From Madurella fahalii (lineage: Eukaryota > Ascomycota > Sordariomycetes > Sordariales): a DNA stretch of 64,000 bases. The stretch is taken from the NCBI GenBank assembly GCA_029876055.1, contig CM056875.1:1612001-1676000 (forward strand). Reading direction: 5' to 3'. The translations under genes were made by a program, and so were the position numbers. Below, piece after piece: positions 1 through 11,723 of the stretch (position 1 is its first letter; each line of letters begins with the position of its first letter). Below the pieces are notes generated by a model. That model saw only the letters and a program-made list of their open reading frames with translations, did not search any database and was not told where the DNA came from.

Positions 1-163
1 GTTGGGCCATTCTAATAGTCCAGACCAGTTTACGGCTTCTTTCCGTCTCCGCCGACGGAAAAATAACGAAGGCCAATAAGCCCTGTAACCCTAACACGAC
101 CGCGACTAGTAGCGGGACAGCCCGTCTGTTCCCAGACGCCATCACTTCCCCCCCAGTTCACTC

Positions 164-1226
164 CTACGCTCCAATCCTCGGAGTCCCCTTGCCAAACCGC
201 GTCCCCAACTTGCCCGTCGACAAGAAACCCCTATTCCCCATCTCACTCCGCCACCCGATCTGCAGCACCCCAAACACCACCCTCCCATCCTGCTGCTCCT
301 GCACCTTCCCTTTCTCCTCCTCCTCGAGAACGAAACAAACCTGCTCCGTCTCCCCGGGCTGCAGCACCGGCCTCGCCCTCCCGCCACTCCCATGGTGGTT
401 GCAGTCCTCGTACCGCAGCCCCGCCTCCAACTCCAGCCCCACCTGCTCCAGCAGCATGCCCTCCTCGCTACAATTCTCCAGCTGCGCTTCCAGCACCCAC
501 CTCTTCCTGCCCCCCGACCCCGCCGCGGAGGGGAGCGCGCCGGGCTTGGTCCGCACGATGAGCGACGCCTTGCAGATGAACTGGTACAGCTTCCGGAAGG
601 TCCGCGTGCGCCCGGACAGCGGGGACGCCTCGTAGTACGAGACGGTGACGGCCAGGACGTGGTTGCCCTCCTCGCGGAGGTCGAACGAGAGGACGCGCTG
701 CAGGGTCGAGTCGACGTCGGGCGCGAGGTCGGTGCCGGGCGCCCCCGCTGGGTCCTGCGGGACGAGGTCCAGCTTGGTCGGCGTGGCCGAGGACGGCGTC
801 TTCATCTCGGCCTCGATGCGCACGTCCCGGATCGACTTGGGGGTCGGGGCCGGCGCCCCGTCCGCGGTCGGCGGCATGTCATGGTTCGCGCAGAGCGTGC
901 AGCTGAATGTCTCGCCGACGTAGGCGGATCCGAACGAGGGCGGGAGGTTGAGGATCGGGCTCAGGACGAATGGCTCCGGGTTGGTCGGGTTCTCGGCATT
1001 GGGCTTGTAGGCGAGGGATGCCGGGATGGGTGGCGGGCGTGCGGTCGACGAGGAGAAGGGTGGTTGGAGGGGGTACTGGGGGACCAAAGATGGCCGGGAT
1101 AGGCTACATTTGGCGTGGTTAGCAAGGAGGGAAACTGACGCGGGAAGAAACTCACCGTAGGACTTTTAGGGATACCGAGTGTGGCTCCTTGACCGCATCA
1201 TGGGATGGGTATCGTTGGTGGCTCAT
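164..1226 (-). CDS. TRAPPC13-like trafficking protein (DUF974)
   Basis: Exons 1226-1156 and 1103-164 give 336 residues. The intron (GTGAG donor, TAG acceptor) joins KVLR to LSRPSLVPQYPL without a frame break. The ATG at 1226 is chosen because it opens directly into the conserved HSVSLKVLRLSRPSL start of the family. A longer in-frame start at 1439 would add a stretch without family character. TRAPPC13 proteins belong to the TRAPPIII/TRAPPII tethering machinery, which activates Rab1/Ypt1-type GTPases in ER-Golgi traffic and autophagy. The protein is an all-beta, Ig-like fold with no membrane segment, as expected. The C-terminus (GWRSEMGNRGFLSTGKL) matches the conserved end of the family. Family assignment is from recognised sequence patterns; complex membership is inferred. 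Confidence 0.85.
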
Positions 1227-1987
1227 CGCGGGCGACCATGGCGATATCAATGGCGGGGGCTGGGGCTGGAGTTTCGGGGAACGGATAGCGAGCACAAACC
1301 CCACATCAGGGGGCCTGGGCACAGGCGAAGCACAGACCCGGCCTGAGGGTGGAGCTGCCCCGGAATCTCTCGTCCACTCCCACTTCCTACGGCGCGTCAA
1401 CCTTCCACCTTTGCCCACATCGGACTTTACCCACGCCAAGGCAGACTGTGCGGAGCCAGAACTGGAGCGAAACTACTGAGCTTGTTACAGAGGACGCTGC
1501 GCTAAGACAAACGTGGGCACGGCGCCGCGAAACAGAAGCAATTCTATGTGGGCGAGAAATCAAGCTGGAACCGGAATTGATTAAGTGTTCTCTAAAGGCT
1601 CAGAACATCTCCTAGCAGCAAGCACCTCGACATGCCGCCTGTGATTCTCCATCTGGATTTTTCATATTATGATCGAGGTTGAATGCACTGCTACGATACC
1701 AAGCAAAACATACCCCAACTCCCGCGACTCTCCAGCATGAGAAACTAAGACTTGAAGGGTGGGGCTAACCCGCTCAAACCAGCCATTCCGTCGTGGTAGA
1801 GACGATCAAATACGCCATTGGCTCTATGTGCTCCGTCAATGCCCAAATCGCTCGAAATGCGTGGTCAAGTTCCCGTTTGTCTTGCCTCCCTCTTCCGTCG
1901 TGAAATGCTCAGAAGGGCGAGCTGGCACAACGAAAAACACATCCGTTCAAAATTCAGCAAATCCGACCTGCGGTCAAGGGCCGGCAT
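1227..1987. other. Intergenic: TRAPPC13 promoter and 3' region of the KH gene
   Basis: Both flanking genes are on the minus strand. The stretch should hold the TRAPPC13 promoter/leader and the 3'UTR of the KH-domain gene. I see no other supported coding region, RNA gene or repeat. Confidence 0.5.
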
Positions 1988-3959
1988 TTAAAGCCCAGGC
2001 GGCGGAGGAACCTAAAATAGTTAGACACGAAATCAAGGTGGTCCGAATCATACGTACCGCGCTATACCCGCCCGTTCCCGGGGGACCCCCAGACGGAGGA
2101 GGGGGCGGGGGGGCCGCAGAGGGCGGCGGCGGAGGGGGTGCAGCTTCGCTTGGGGGTGGAGGAGGAGGAGATGCGGATGCACCGGGGGCAGCCGCAATGC
2201 TCCCCGGTTGCTGTACAGCCTGGCCGCCCTGGGAAGCTGCCCACTGCTGATACATCTGGACATAGGCTTGGTAGCCACCATACGCTGCATATGGATCAGT
2301 GCCGTAATATTGGGCGTACTGGGCGGCGTAGTCCACAGCCGGCGCCGGAGTATTAGTCGACGACGGCGGCGTCGCAGAAGCGGCTCCAGGAGCAGGGGAG
2401 TTGCTGTAGCTATGGCTGCTGTTTTGGTGGTGGCTATCCCTGTTGTACCCGTGGTACGAATCACCACCACCCCGGCCGCCATAGCCTCCACCTCCGTAGT
2501 TGCGGGGTGGACGGCTCTTGAACTCCTCGTATTGCTCCCTAACATTGGCCAGCAAGTCCTCACAAAGCTCCTTGGCTTTCTCAACCATTTTCGGATCCGG
2601 ACCCCTGATCAGCGTCAGCAAGCAGCGCAGCAACCGGGCAATGCCAAAGACCTACGCAACATGCAAAAACATATCCTCATCGCTTTCGCGGCCCGTGGAG
2701 GCTTCCATATAACCAGAACCGCGGCCCTTGATCTGAACACGGCAGCCGGTCTCTTGCTGGATGTGTTTGACGTAGGCTCCGCCGTGTCCCACGACCTGAG
2801 CACGGAGATTGAAGCCAGGGACGGACTCAAGGCCGATAGTGATCTTCTCCTCAGGCCATTTGCGCTGTTCACGGTTAGGTATTTAGACGGTGAGATTGCA
2901 AAGGTGTCGCTTACCCGGCCAAACTCGTCTCGCTCGACGGGCTGCTCTTGATCTCGACGACGGAAGCGTCGCTCGTCGACGAGCTGGGGCAGTTCCTGCT
3001 TCATCAGCTCTTCGATTTTTGCAACAGCTTTATCCAAACCCTCCTTCGTCGTGCTCGTGACGTGGAGATACAGAGGCGGATTCTGAGGCGAGCTGTTAGC
3101 GCTGACCATAGAAAGGACAGTCAGTGATGGACATACCGCTGGGGTGGCCATGTTCTTGTCGGGGTAATAGCTTCCTCGAGTAGTGACATCTTTGAGAAGA
3201 AACTAGTCAATCGGCGTCCTCTATACAGCAGTTGAAGTGTCAAGGTTGGGCGTACCAGCACCAGTCTCTTCTTTGATCTAAATCAAGCAGCCGAGGTCAG
3301 CAGATGCAAAAGTGGGTTTGCCTGTGCGAGCTATCATGCTTCAAGTAAGCAAGACTGTCCCGCACAAGAACGTCATCAAGCGTAGCCATGGATGGCGCGG
3401 CAAGGGAGCTGACGATGGATCAGTGTGATAACCAAGGAGCAATTTACCATTTTCTGAGTTGAGCCTTTTGTGAGGAGGTATCGGTTGCGCAAGTCGTTGA
3501 CCTCGATGTCCTTAATGTAATCGCCGTCTGCGATGTACATCTCGCCGTTGATGTTGCTGCCCGACACAGACCCGCTATTGCTGCCGGGCGTAGAGCTTGA
3601 TCGGACCGGGGGAACATCGACGTGCTGGATACCTTTACGGGCCTGGAGTTGCGCATTAATCCTGGCGGCAGCAGCAGCTACAGCATGGTGTTAGCGAAGG
3701 CCCGCCGTGCAGTTACGGGTCGGAACTGCGAGAAGGGTATCTTACCAGCAGCTGCGGCGGGGTCGACAGGGGACTTGGAACCAGCTGGCGCACTGTCGCG
3801 AGACCGAGAGATTGGGCTGCGCTCACGCTCGCGACCAGAATCGGGTTTGCGCGCCGGCGGAGAACGAGATCGACGATCGAACCGCGACGCACGTCTCGGT
3901 TCCGGTTCGGTTTGATCAAAGCGAGATCGCTTCGTGCTGCGTCGCTCGCCGTCGTCCAT
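1988..3959 (-). CDS. KH-domain RNA-binding protein, KHDC4/BLOM7-like
   Basis: Eight exons: 3959-3746, 3677-3448, 3277-3256, 3189-3137, 3082-2915, 2864-2656, 2604-2058, 2011-1988, giving 488 residues. The N-terminus is an Arg/Ser-rich segment. It is followed by an IAARINAQ motif, a divergent KH-like region (NDLRNRYLLTKGSTQKMIKE) and a second KH domain with GHGGAYVKHIQQETG. After that come a Gly/Tyr-rich region, a YAAQYAQYYGTDPYAAYGGY segment and long polyproline runs. Human KHDC4 (BLOM7) acts in pre-mRNA splicing with the SNEV/Prp19 complex; the same role is inferred here. The last 24-nt exon encodes VPPPPGL then a stop; without that splice the protein would read on into an unrelated tail. The 22-nt third exon is also very small. 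Confidence 0.8.
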
Positions 3960-4669
3960 TGCACCCAATTTCTCGACCGAGACAAATTATCAAAACCGTT
4001 CGTTGAAGGGCTAGCAAACCGGCGACAGAGGCGAGAAGAGCCGTATTTGTTGTTTGATGGTTCGTGAGGCTAATTTCCGCCGAAATTGACAAAATCCTTG
4101 AAGCTTTGAAGACTACAAGCACTGCTCGCTCACGCCAGCCTCACCAAAGTTTCTGCGAATAGAAGGAAGGCGTGGAAATTTCCACGAGGCTGCCGGAAAT
4201 GGCCCAGACCGTGCGCATCACCGTGTGGTAGGCTTTGGGACACTGTTTCGTTCACATCGGGTACCTCTCCAGCCACACAACCGAAGCACCCTCACTGAAA
4301 CCAGACTCGGAGGATCGGTTTGCCCTAACTTCCGAGAGCTCACCAGGTACCTTACCTAGGTAGGTAAGGTAGCAAAAGTGGTCCACTCGGGCATGCACCG
4401 GATTCGGAGCTTAGCACTGCGCAGGCCTAGACTTTTTGAATTGGCCAATGCATTCGGGCCTCTCCACAACCGGCGTTGGTCTCGCGGTGTGACTGACCAG
4501 GTTGGGAAACTTTTTCTGTTTTCTCCTTCCCCCCTCGTCGAAGGTGACTCAGAGTTGGCGACCATTCCCCATTGAAATCCCGACATAGTTTCATTTGCGA
4601 CCAGGCGATTGGGTTCAGAGCGACTTTCCAGCAGACAGGCCCTCCGGCCTCGCAATTGATCTCTCGAAG
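3960..4669. other. Divergent promoter region, KH gene / ILV6
   Basis: This spacer lies between two divergently transcribed genes. It contains the AP-1/Gcn4-type site at 4545-4551 and a short CCTTACCTAGGTAGGTAAGG inverted repeat near 4350-4370. No coding region is supported. Confidence 0.6.
4545..4551 (+). promoter_or_regulatory. Gcn4/CPC1-type site TGACTCA
   Basis: Perfect TGACTCA, 119 nt upstream of the ATG of the acetolactate synthase small-subunit gene. In fungi this is the binding site of the Gcn4/CPC1 bZIP activator of general amino-acid control. A second perfect site lies upstream of the OTC gene in this window, which supports a functional reading. Confidence 0.6.
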
Positions 4670-5699
4670 ATGGCATCTCGCAGCCTCTTCGCATCCCCGG
4701 CCTCGTGGCGCAGGATAGCGACGCAGGTTCGGGATGTCCCGCGCTCCGTTTCAATGGGCGTGCGATACACCTCCAGCCCTAGCTCAACCAAGGCGCTCGC
4801 TTACAAGGCCATTCGCCGCCGGCAAGCTCCCCTCCCCGTGAGCGACCAGCCGCCTGCGTGGTCCGCCCAGGCTGCCGTTTCCAATATCCTCTACGAGACG
4901 CCGTCGCCGTCCTCGGCACCTCCGAAGCGGCATATTCTAAACTGCCTCGTCCAGAACGAGCCCGGTGTCCTCTCGCGGGTCTCGGGTATCCTGGCCGCCC
5001 GCGGCTTCAACATCGACTCACTCGTCGTGTGCAGCACCGAAGTGGAGGACCTCTCGCGCATGACCATAGTGCTCACAGGCCAGGATGGAGTTGTTGAGCA
5101 GGCACGCCGACAACTAGAGGACCTCGTCCCCGTCTGGGCCGTCTTGGACTATACCGGCTCTGCGCTGGTGCAGCGCGAGCTGCTTCTGGCCAAGGTCAAC
5201 ATCCTTGGCCCCGAATACTTTGAGGAGCTGCTCGCACACCACCGCGAGATAACGGCCGAAGATGGTGTGGAGGCGGAGAATGGCCAGGAGACGGGCAACG
5301 GCAGCCTCGAGGAGTCAGCCGATGACTTCCACCCCAGCCGGCTGGCTGCCAGCCAGGCCCTGCGCCACAAGCATGAGCATCTGAAGAACATCACGTATTT
5401 CACGCACCAGTTTGGCGGAAAGGTCCTGGATATTAGCACTAACAGCTGCATTGTCGAGGTGTAAGTTCGGATATGACATGCCCAGCTCTCTTGACTCGTT
5501 CTGACGTTGCCCTGCTAGGTCCGCGAAACCGTCTAGGATAGACTCATTCCTGAAGCTCATTGCTCCGTTCGGCATCCTTGAATCAGCCCGCACCGGTCTT
5601 ATGGCTCTGCCTCGCTCCCCTCTCTATGGGCCTGATGAGGACACCCATCAAAAGGACGCCGACGAGGTCGTTGACGCCAGCCAGCTTCCCCCCAGTTAA
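4670..5699 (+). CDS. ILV6: Acetolactate synthase regulatory (small) subunit, mitochondrial
   Basis: Exons 4670-5460 and 5519-5699 give 323 residues. The Arg/Ser-rich N-terminus (MASRSLFASPASWRRIATQ) is a typical mitochondrial presequence. An ACT domain follows, beginning HILNCLVQNEPGVLSRVSG, with ILAARGFNIDSLVV. The C-terminal small-subunit domain includes LVQRELLLAKVNILGPE, THQFGGKVLDIS and, after the intron, KPSRIDSFLKLIAPFGILE. The protein stimulates the catalytic subunit (Ilv2) and confers valine feedback inhibition at the first common step of branched-chain amino-acid synthesis in mitochondria. The acidic, Gln/Glu-rich insert near residues 205-235 is where fungal Ilv6 proteins carry an extra segment compared with bacterial IlvH. 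A TGACTCA site lies upstream. Confidence 0.93.
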
Positions 5700-5913
5700 T
5701 AAAATGTGCCATGAGGGGATCAGATTGGGGGACTCGATTGGGCCATGTCCAACATAACCTTCTGGTTGCGGCACAATCAAATTGATCAATCATTCCATGT
5801 CATGAATTGTCTTTGGTATTGGTCAAGTTTTGTGTACCCTACGCCTGAAAGCCACGCCTGCTTGATTTTTGTGAAGGCACATGTGCCATTTAAATGCAAT
5901 TGCCATGCCCGAT

Positions 5914-7122
5914 TCATAGAATTTTGCCCTTGTTGACCACGAACGCTTCCAGGGCAGCTGAGTTCTTCTGTTAGCTTACTACTTTATCAGGCCAGATATA
6001 TCGGGTAAAGACATACCAACAGCAGCCCAAAGCCTATTTTCAGCCTCGGGGAAGACGAGCGACCGCGGACCGTAAAAGACATCATCATCAACCTCCTCGG
6101 GATGCCTGGGCAAGCAGTGCATAAACTTCCAGTCTGGTTTGGCGCCGCCCCGCTTGGCCAGCTCGTTCGTGATCTGATAGCCGGCAAACGCCTTCAACCG
6201 TTTCTGCGCCTCCTCTTCCTGACCCATGGACACCCATGTGTCGGTAACGAGGATATCGGCGTCCTTGACTGCCTCCTCGGGCACCGTTGTCTCGGTCAGT
6301 CTGCCAGGCTTCTCGACATCCGTCGCCGTCGAGAGGATAACCTTCTTCATGGCTTCGGGGATGCCGTAGCCTTGGGGCGAGGCCACCGCGATGTCGACGC
6401 CCATCTTGACGCAGCCGATGGCCAGGTCGAAGAGCACGTTGTTGGAATCGCCGACCCACGCTACCTTGAGGCCTTCCAGGCCCAGGCTGGAGCCGCTCGG
6501 CGTGCGGGATGGGAAGCTCTCGTGGATGGTCTGGAAGTCGGCGATGGTCTGCAGAGGGTGGAAGTCGCTCGACAGGGCGTTGATGACGGGTACTGACGAG
6601 TGTGCGGCCAGGTCGGTGACTTCCTTGTGTGCGCCTACCCGGGCTACCATGCAGGAAGTCATGGAGGAGATGACGACGGAGGTGTCATAGAGGGATTCGT
6701 TGACCTGGGTGGGCGGTTAATTATGGGCAGGGCGGTGGCTGTAAGGGGAAATGGCATACGCCGAGTTGGATGTCATCTTTACCCAGAAACATGGGGTGGC
6801 CGCCCATTAATTGCACAGCCGCTTCCGTCGACACACGGGTCCTGGTGCTGCGCTTGCTAAACATCATGGCCACCGTCTTGCCCGTCAAGGCGCCGTGAAG
6901 CGGTTTCGGCGGCACCTGGTCTGCTCCGAACGCGGCCTTAACAGCGGCCTTGTGGGACGAGGCATTGAGGACGAGTCTAGTGAATTCAGCTGGGCTAAGA
7001 TCGCCAATAGACATAAGATGTCTAGGCCCGGCGGCGCTGGAGAGCGAGCGAGTCTGGATGTGATTCATGGCTGATTTGATGGTGCGGCAAGCAATGCGAG
7101 GCATCGCGGCGGTGAGAGGCAT
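5914..7122 (-). CDS. Ornithine carbamoyltransferase, mitochondrial
   Basis: Exons 7122-6760, 6704-6017 and 5957-5914 give 364 residues. The N-terminal ~35 residues (start MPLTAAMPRIACRTIKSA) form a mitochondrial presequence. The carbamoyl-phosphate-binding motif STRTR is present in SKRSTRTRVSTE. The ornithine-loop/catalytic motif HCLPRH is also present, with its active-site Cys. The short final exon encodes ALEAFVVNKGKIL, the expected end of the family. The enzyme converts carbamoyl phosphate and ornithine to citrulline in arginine biosynthesis (ARG3 in yeast, arg-12 in Neurospora). It is convergent with ILV6, with about 215 bp between the stops. A TGAGTCA site lies 162 bp upstream of the ATG, suggesting control by general amino-acid regulation. 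Confidence 0.95.
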
Positions 7123-8088
7123 CGAGTGAGTGGTCGAGGTGAAATTTTCGGTGGGTGCCCAATCCTTGTTAGCCTTCCAAGGTTGCAGAGTGCTGTCTCG
7201 GATCGGCTCAGTTGGCGAACCTGGGAATTACCTCTAGCTATGAGTGGAGTCCTCTTCGTCGATGTTTTATGTTGACAGAGTCGTGAGTCAGTTTGACTTA
7301 CAGCGCCAGGTAACGAGTCACAGCACCTTGATGGCTGGGCGAAATGGGCTACTGATACCCCCGGCCCCTTGCACCTAGGATTCTTGGTCAAATGGGTTTC
7401 TATGAGAGCTCGAGTTGACCGCAAACCTAGCGGCATACACTCGGGTACAGTAGTTAGCGACTCACCCAGCTACGCTACAGTTCTTGTCCCAGCAGCCCGT
7501 TTCCCGTTGATAGCAAGCTGTCTTTCTTTCCAGCGGGCCGCCTGAATCGGAGCGACCCTGTTACTGGGATCTGGCGCTGTAAGCTGATAAATTAGCGATG
7601 AATGATTGGTGGGTTCCGACCAAATCTGGGGTTGGCCGCCGTCATCGCAGAGTGTTCCTGGCCCGGACGCCCTGCCAGCAGACGCCTCTTTTCCCAGCCA
7701 ATGAGCGCCGTCCCCAAGGCGGTAGCCGCCACAGCGGGAGCGTGGCCCTGTTCCAGCCCTGTTGTTTCGGGACGACCAGGGCACTTGAGGTGGGCTGAGG
7801 CGGTTGATGAGGCGACATGCTTCCTAACAACCTTACCTTACATCAATCAACCATCGTCATCGCAGCTAACAGGTTTGGGCAGCGCCTTCAACCGCTTCTT
7901 TGATTCTTGGCAATCATCTTTGCTCATACCAGCTCTACCATCGTTTTTCAGGAATAACTTCCCGTCCGCAACTCTGGTCATGTCCTAAGCCAAGGACGAT
8001 TGCATCATCCTGGCTCCGGCTGTGCACTCCAGGGCAGCTAACCCAAATCCCATTTCCATCTCCGACGCCGATTGCGAGAACGCCCAAG
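7123..8088. other. Divergent promoter region, OTC / Tag1-like gene
   Basis: Non-coding spacer between divergent genes. It contains the TGAGTCA element at 7284-7290 and a weaker half-site (GAGTCA) near 7313. No supported ORF or RNA. Confidence 0.6.
7284..7290 (-). promoter_or_regulatory. Gcn4/CPC1-type site TGAGTCA
   Basis: Perfect AP-1/Gcn4 palindrome (TGACTCA on the gene strand), 162 nt upstream of the ornithine carbamoyltransferase ATG. Arginine biosynthetic genes are classical Gcn4/CPC1 targets. Confidence 0.6.
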
Positions 8089-10935
8089 ATGTCAGAATCG
8101 GAGAGATCTCCACTCCTCTCCACGTGTGGCAGTTTCAAAACTGCCGCCGACAACCGTCCAGACGAAGAGCCGCTAGAGTCGACTCCGTTATTATCGAGTT
8201 CATCCGCGACACCACGCTATGACGGCGAACAAGATGAGGACCATGGAGCTGATGCCGCTTCCGTTGCTTCGCGTGCTACGGGCACAGCTTCCGTCAAGCC
8301 CTCCAAAGCGAAATCAATACGATGGCCGTCCGTCATTGCCATGATTGTCTTGGCGCTCCTTGCGCTCGCCGTCATGATCGTCGCCTTCTTTGTCCCCGCC
8401 GCCGTCGAGGAATACGCAAAACAAGCCACTGTCATCGAACCCACCAATTTATCACTCGTGTCTATCACATCCAATGGGGTCCGCGCGCGGATCCAGGCAA
8501 ATTTCCGGCTAGACGCGCAGCGCGTAGGAAACGAACATGTCAGACGAGTAGGCAAGGCAGCCACCTGGCTAGTCGGGGAGTTAGGGACGGAGGAGACCAA
8601 GATCAATGTGTATTTGCCCGAATATGACGACACCTTACTCGGCACTGCCAGTGTGCCTCCCCTGAAAGTCCGTATCGCGGACGGTAGCAACAACGCAGTG
8701 GACTTTGTGGCCGACCTGATACCAGGCGATGCTGAGGGCATCCGCGCCATCGCCAATGAGTGGCTGGAAGGGAAGCTGGATATTGTTAGAATTCGGGGCC
8801 AAGCCGACATCCAGCTGAGGGCGGGAATCATACCGCTAGGGACGCACTCTGTCGTGGAGTCTCTGACGCTTGAAGGTCAATCTCTCTACCGCTCATTCGC
8901 GTCACTGTACTTTGGAGAGAAGTCTCTCTTTTGAGATGCTGACAGCAATATCTATCATCTTGTCTCTATTGATTTTGGGCCGTTTACTGATGAGCTGTGC
9001 AGCCAACAAGTTGCCTCGCTTGCCTGAGTACAACATCACGCGACTGAACTTCAAAGAAAAGCCCGTCCCCGGCGGCGAGAGAAAAGCAATGGCGGCCGAA
9101 GTCTCGATTACGGTTTTCAACAGCCATCCTGTATCTGCTGATATACCCAAGCTCGGATTCGACATTCTGGTCCCCGGTTGCAGCCCCATCGACCCATCCA
9201 TTCTCGTCGCCTCGGCCACAACCAGCCCCATAGCCGTGCGACCACATGCAAACGTTGTTGTGGACGCCCATGGCCTCGTAACTGAGATGCCTGAATCTCT
9301 TACTAACGTCTGTCCCAACTCGGACTCGTCGCCGCTAGACATGCTCTTCAAAAAGTACCTCGGCGGGGAATCAGCAACCATGCTCGTGCGAGGTCAGAAG
9401 GAGCAAGCCGGAGACACGCCGGGCTGGCTTGCACAGATCCTATCCAGCGTCACCGTACCCGTGCCATTCCCAGGACGCTCGTTTGATAACTTGCTTCGCA
9501 GCTTCAACCTGACCGATGTACACTTTCAGCTGCCGGACCCTTCGGCAGAACCTGACGACCCTAGCTCCAACCCGAGGGTATCGGGGACCATCCTGGTGCT
9601 TGCAGGGCTCCCATCCGAGTTGAACTTCTCGCTAAATGTTACCAGCGTCCGCGCAAATGCAGACGTCTTCTACCAGGGCGACAAGCTGGGAGAACTCAAC
9701 CTGAACGAGTGGCAGAAGGCAAACTCAACTCAGCTTCCAGCGACCGAGGGCCACGAAGCCACGCTGCAGATCCAGTCGCGCATCAACGATGCGCCGTTGA
9801 ACGTGACTGATGCCGACGTCTTGACGGATGTCATCCAGGCGCTCATCTTTGGTAGCAAGCAAATCGTCTTGGGCATTAAAGCTCTGGTGGACGTCAAGGT
9901 GCGAACAGTACTCGGCGAGCTCGTCGTCAAAGGCGTCCCTGCGGCGGGGAAAATACCAGTAAAACGTCTGTCTCTTTTCTGATCGTACCGTTACTCGCCC
10001 CGGTCTATGGCTTAGCTGCTCTTACTGGCGACCTCGGATCAGCTTCAATCGGCAAACTAACACCACCTCTCGTAGCTCTTGGAAAGGATGTCGTGGGCTC
10101 CGCTCAGCCCAAGGTTGGAAACATCGAAATCACCGACACAACGTCTACTTCAATCTCATTCCAAGCATTAGTAAATATTACCAACCCTACGCCGTACTCA
10201 GCACACATCCCATTTATCAGTATACACGTTCAAAGCAACGGAACAACCGTCGGCGAGGCGCGAGCGGAGAACCTGGCTATTATCCCAGGCAACAACACAG
10301 GCCTGGCAGTATCGGCAACTTGGAATCCACTAATAGTGGGTGGAGAGAAAGGCGCCCAACACGGCCGCGATCTCTTGTCGCAGTATCTATCCGGGTATAA
10401 CACCACCGTCACGGTCCGCACCCACCGCGGGACCATCCCGTCGCTTCCGCGCATCGGCGAGGCCCTTTCCAGACTGAACCTCACCCTCTCGGCACCAAGA
10501 CTCAGACTACCGCCACCCCCCGGAAGAGGTGGCGGCGGCGGCGGCGGCGGCGGCGACGAAGAAGACGAGAGACGCTTTATCCGAGACGCCACGTTCCACA
10601 TCCTCTCGTCGACGGCCACGTTTACGCTCGTGTCGCCGCTCACTACGAATACCCTGTATATCGATGCCGTGAATGCCACGGCGTTTTATAACCATACGGA
10701 GCCGATCGGCAGGATCGAGTATAACCTGCCGTTCGCGGCACCGCCGGGGAGCTCGCAGACGCCGAGGCTGCCAGTGGAGTGGTCGGTGGACTCGGTGGGG
10801 TACGGCAAGCTCAGGGAGGCGCTCGGCGGGAGGATGAAGTTGGATGCCAGGGCTGTGGTGTGGGTTCGGTTGGGGAGGTGGACGGAGAGGGTCTGGTATG
10901 TGGGGAGGGGGATTGGGGCGGGAGTCAGGTTATGA
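8089..10935 (+). CDS. Tag1-like vacuolar membrane protein
   Basis: Exons 8089-8875, 9003-9965 and 10076-10935 give 869 residues. A cytosolic N-terminus of about 80 residues rich in Ser/Thr/Pro and acidic residues carries dileucine-type motifs (ERSPLL, ESTPLL). One transmembrane segment follows (VIAMIVLALLALAVMIVAFF). The rest is a large lumenal region of repeated beta-sandwich (LEA14/Ig-like) domains with many N-glycosylation sequons, for example NLSL, NITR, NFSL and NVTS. This is the architecture of yeast Tag1 (YLR173W), a vacuolar protein needed to end autophagy during prolonged starvation. Fungal orthologues are often mislabelled as pre-rRNA processing proteins. A poly-Gly run (about 10531-10555) sits in the last domain. 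The first two donors (GTCAAT, GTCTGT) are non-standard but needed for frame. Confidence 0.75.
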
Positions 10936-11723
10936 GTTGGTGTCGTGTGAGATTCTCTTTGTTCGGCTGGTTGGTGTTTCCTCTGGTTCGGAGTTTGGGA
11001 TGGGAGGGTAAGCGAATGGTACATAGGGCTTTGGATGGCTATGGGTTATCGTATGGTACTGTATAGGACAAGTTTACTAGAGGATACAGACTGCTCAAGG
11101 ATGCAGGGCAGTTGTTGGGATGGGATCTATAGATGAGTCGCCGGTGTATAAACTTATTCTCATTTTTGTTCCTGCCACCGCCCCGGACCTGTGTGAGATG
11201 GCACCAACTGCTTGTTTTGGCTTTGGCCTCGATTCTGCTGTGAGGTAATGCTTTGGTGTCGGGCACTTTTCCTCCTTTTTCTTTCGAATACTCTATGCCT
11301 ACTACTACCCTGTGTGGAACCTGAACTATACTAATACTGTACTACACGCACATAGACCACACACAGTGCAGACCAATGTTGCATTTACACGGCGACGCGG
11401 CCAGGGCGTCTGCAATCAAGCCCCCTTGCCGTTGAGGGTGGAGACGCTTCCCAGGGTTCCCCGGCTTTCACATGCGGCCGGCACTCCTAACCCTCACAAG
11501 ATGGAAAACACCGGCATTGCAACGGCGATTGAGCGGACCCTCAGCAGCCGGCCAAGTCGTGATCTTCTCATGAAGCGTGTAACACAGTTCACACAGCCGT
11601 AGTCAGATATCTTCCTCCCTTTACGCTGTCGATCCTCTCGTCTGTAACCCCCACCACGAGCTGCTCCCACAACCCCCACCTTACCAATCGGCCACCGCAT
11701 CAAACAGCCCTCTCCTATTTCCA
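10936..11723. other. Intergenic, Tag1-like to Pex39-like
   Basis: Tandem plus-strand genes flank this spacer. It should hold the 3'UTR of the first and the promoter of the second. No coding or RNA feature is supported. Confidence 0.5.

Noticed and set aside
164..1102. Long plus-strand ORFs overlapping the TRAPPC13 gene
   Set aside because: Arg/Gly-rich antisense translations of a GC-rich coding exon; the minus-strand frame carries the conserved family motifs.
10500..10695. Short minus-strand ORFs over the poly-Gly region of the Tag1-like gene
   Set aside because: Shadows of a GGC repeat in the real coding strand.
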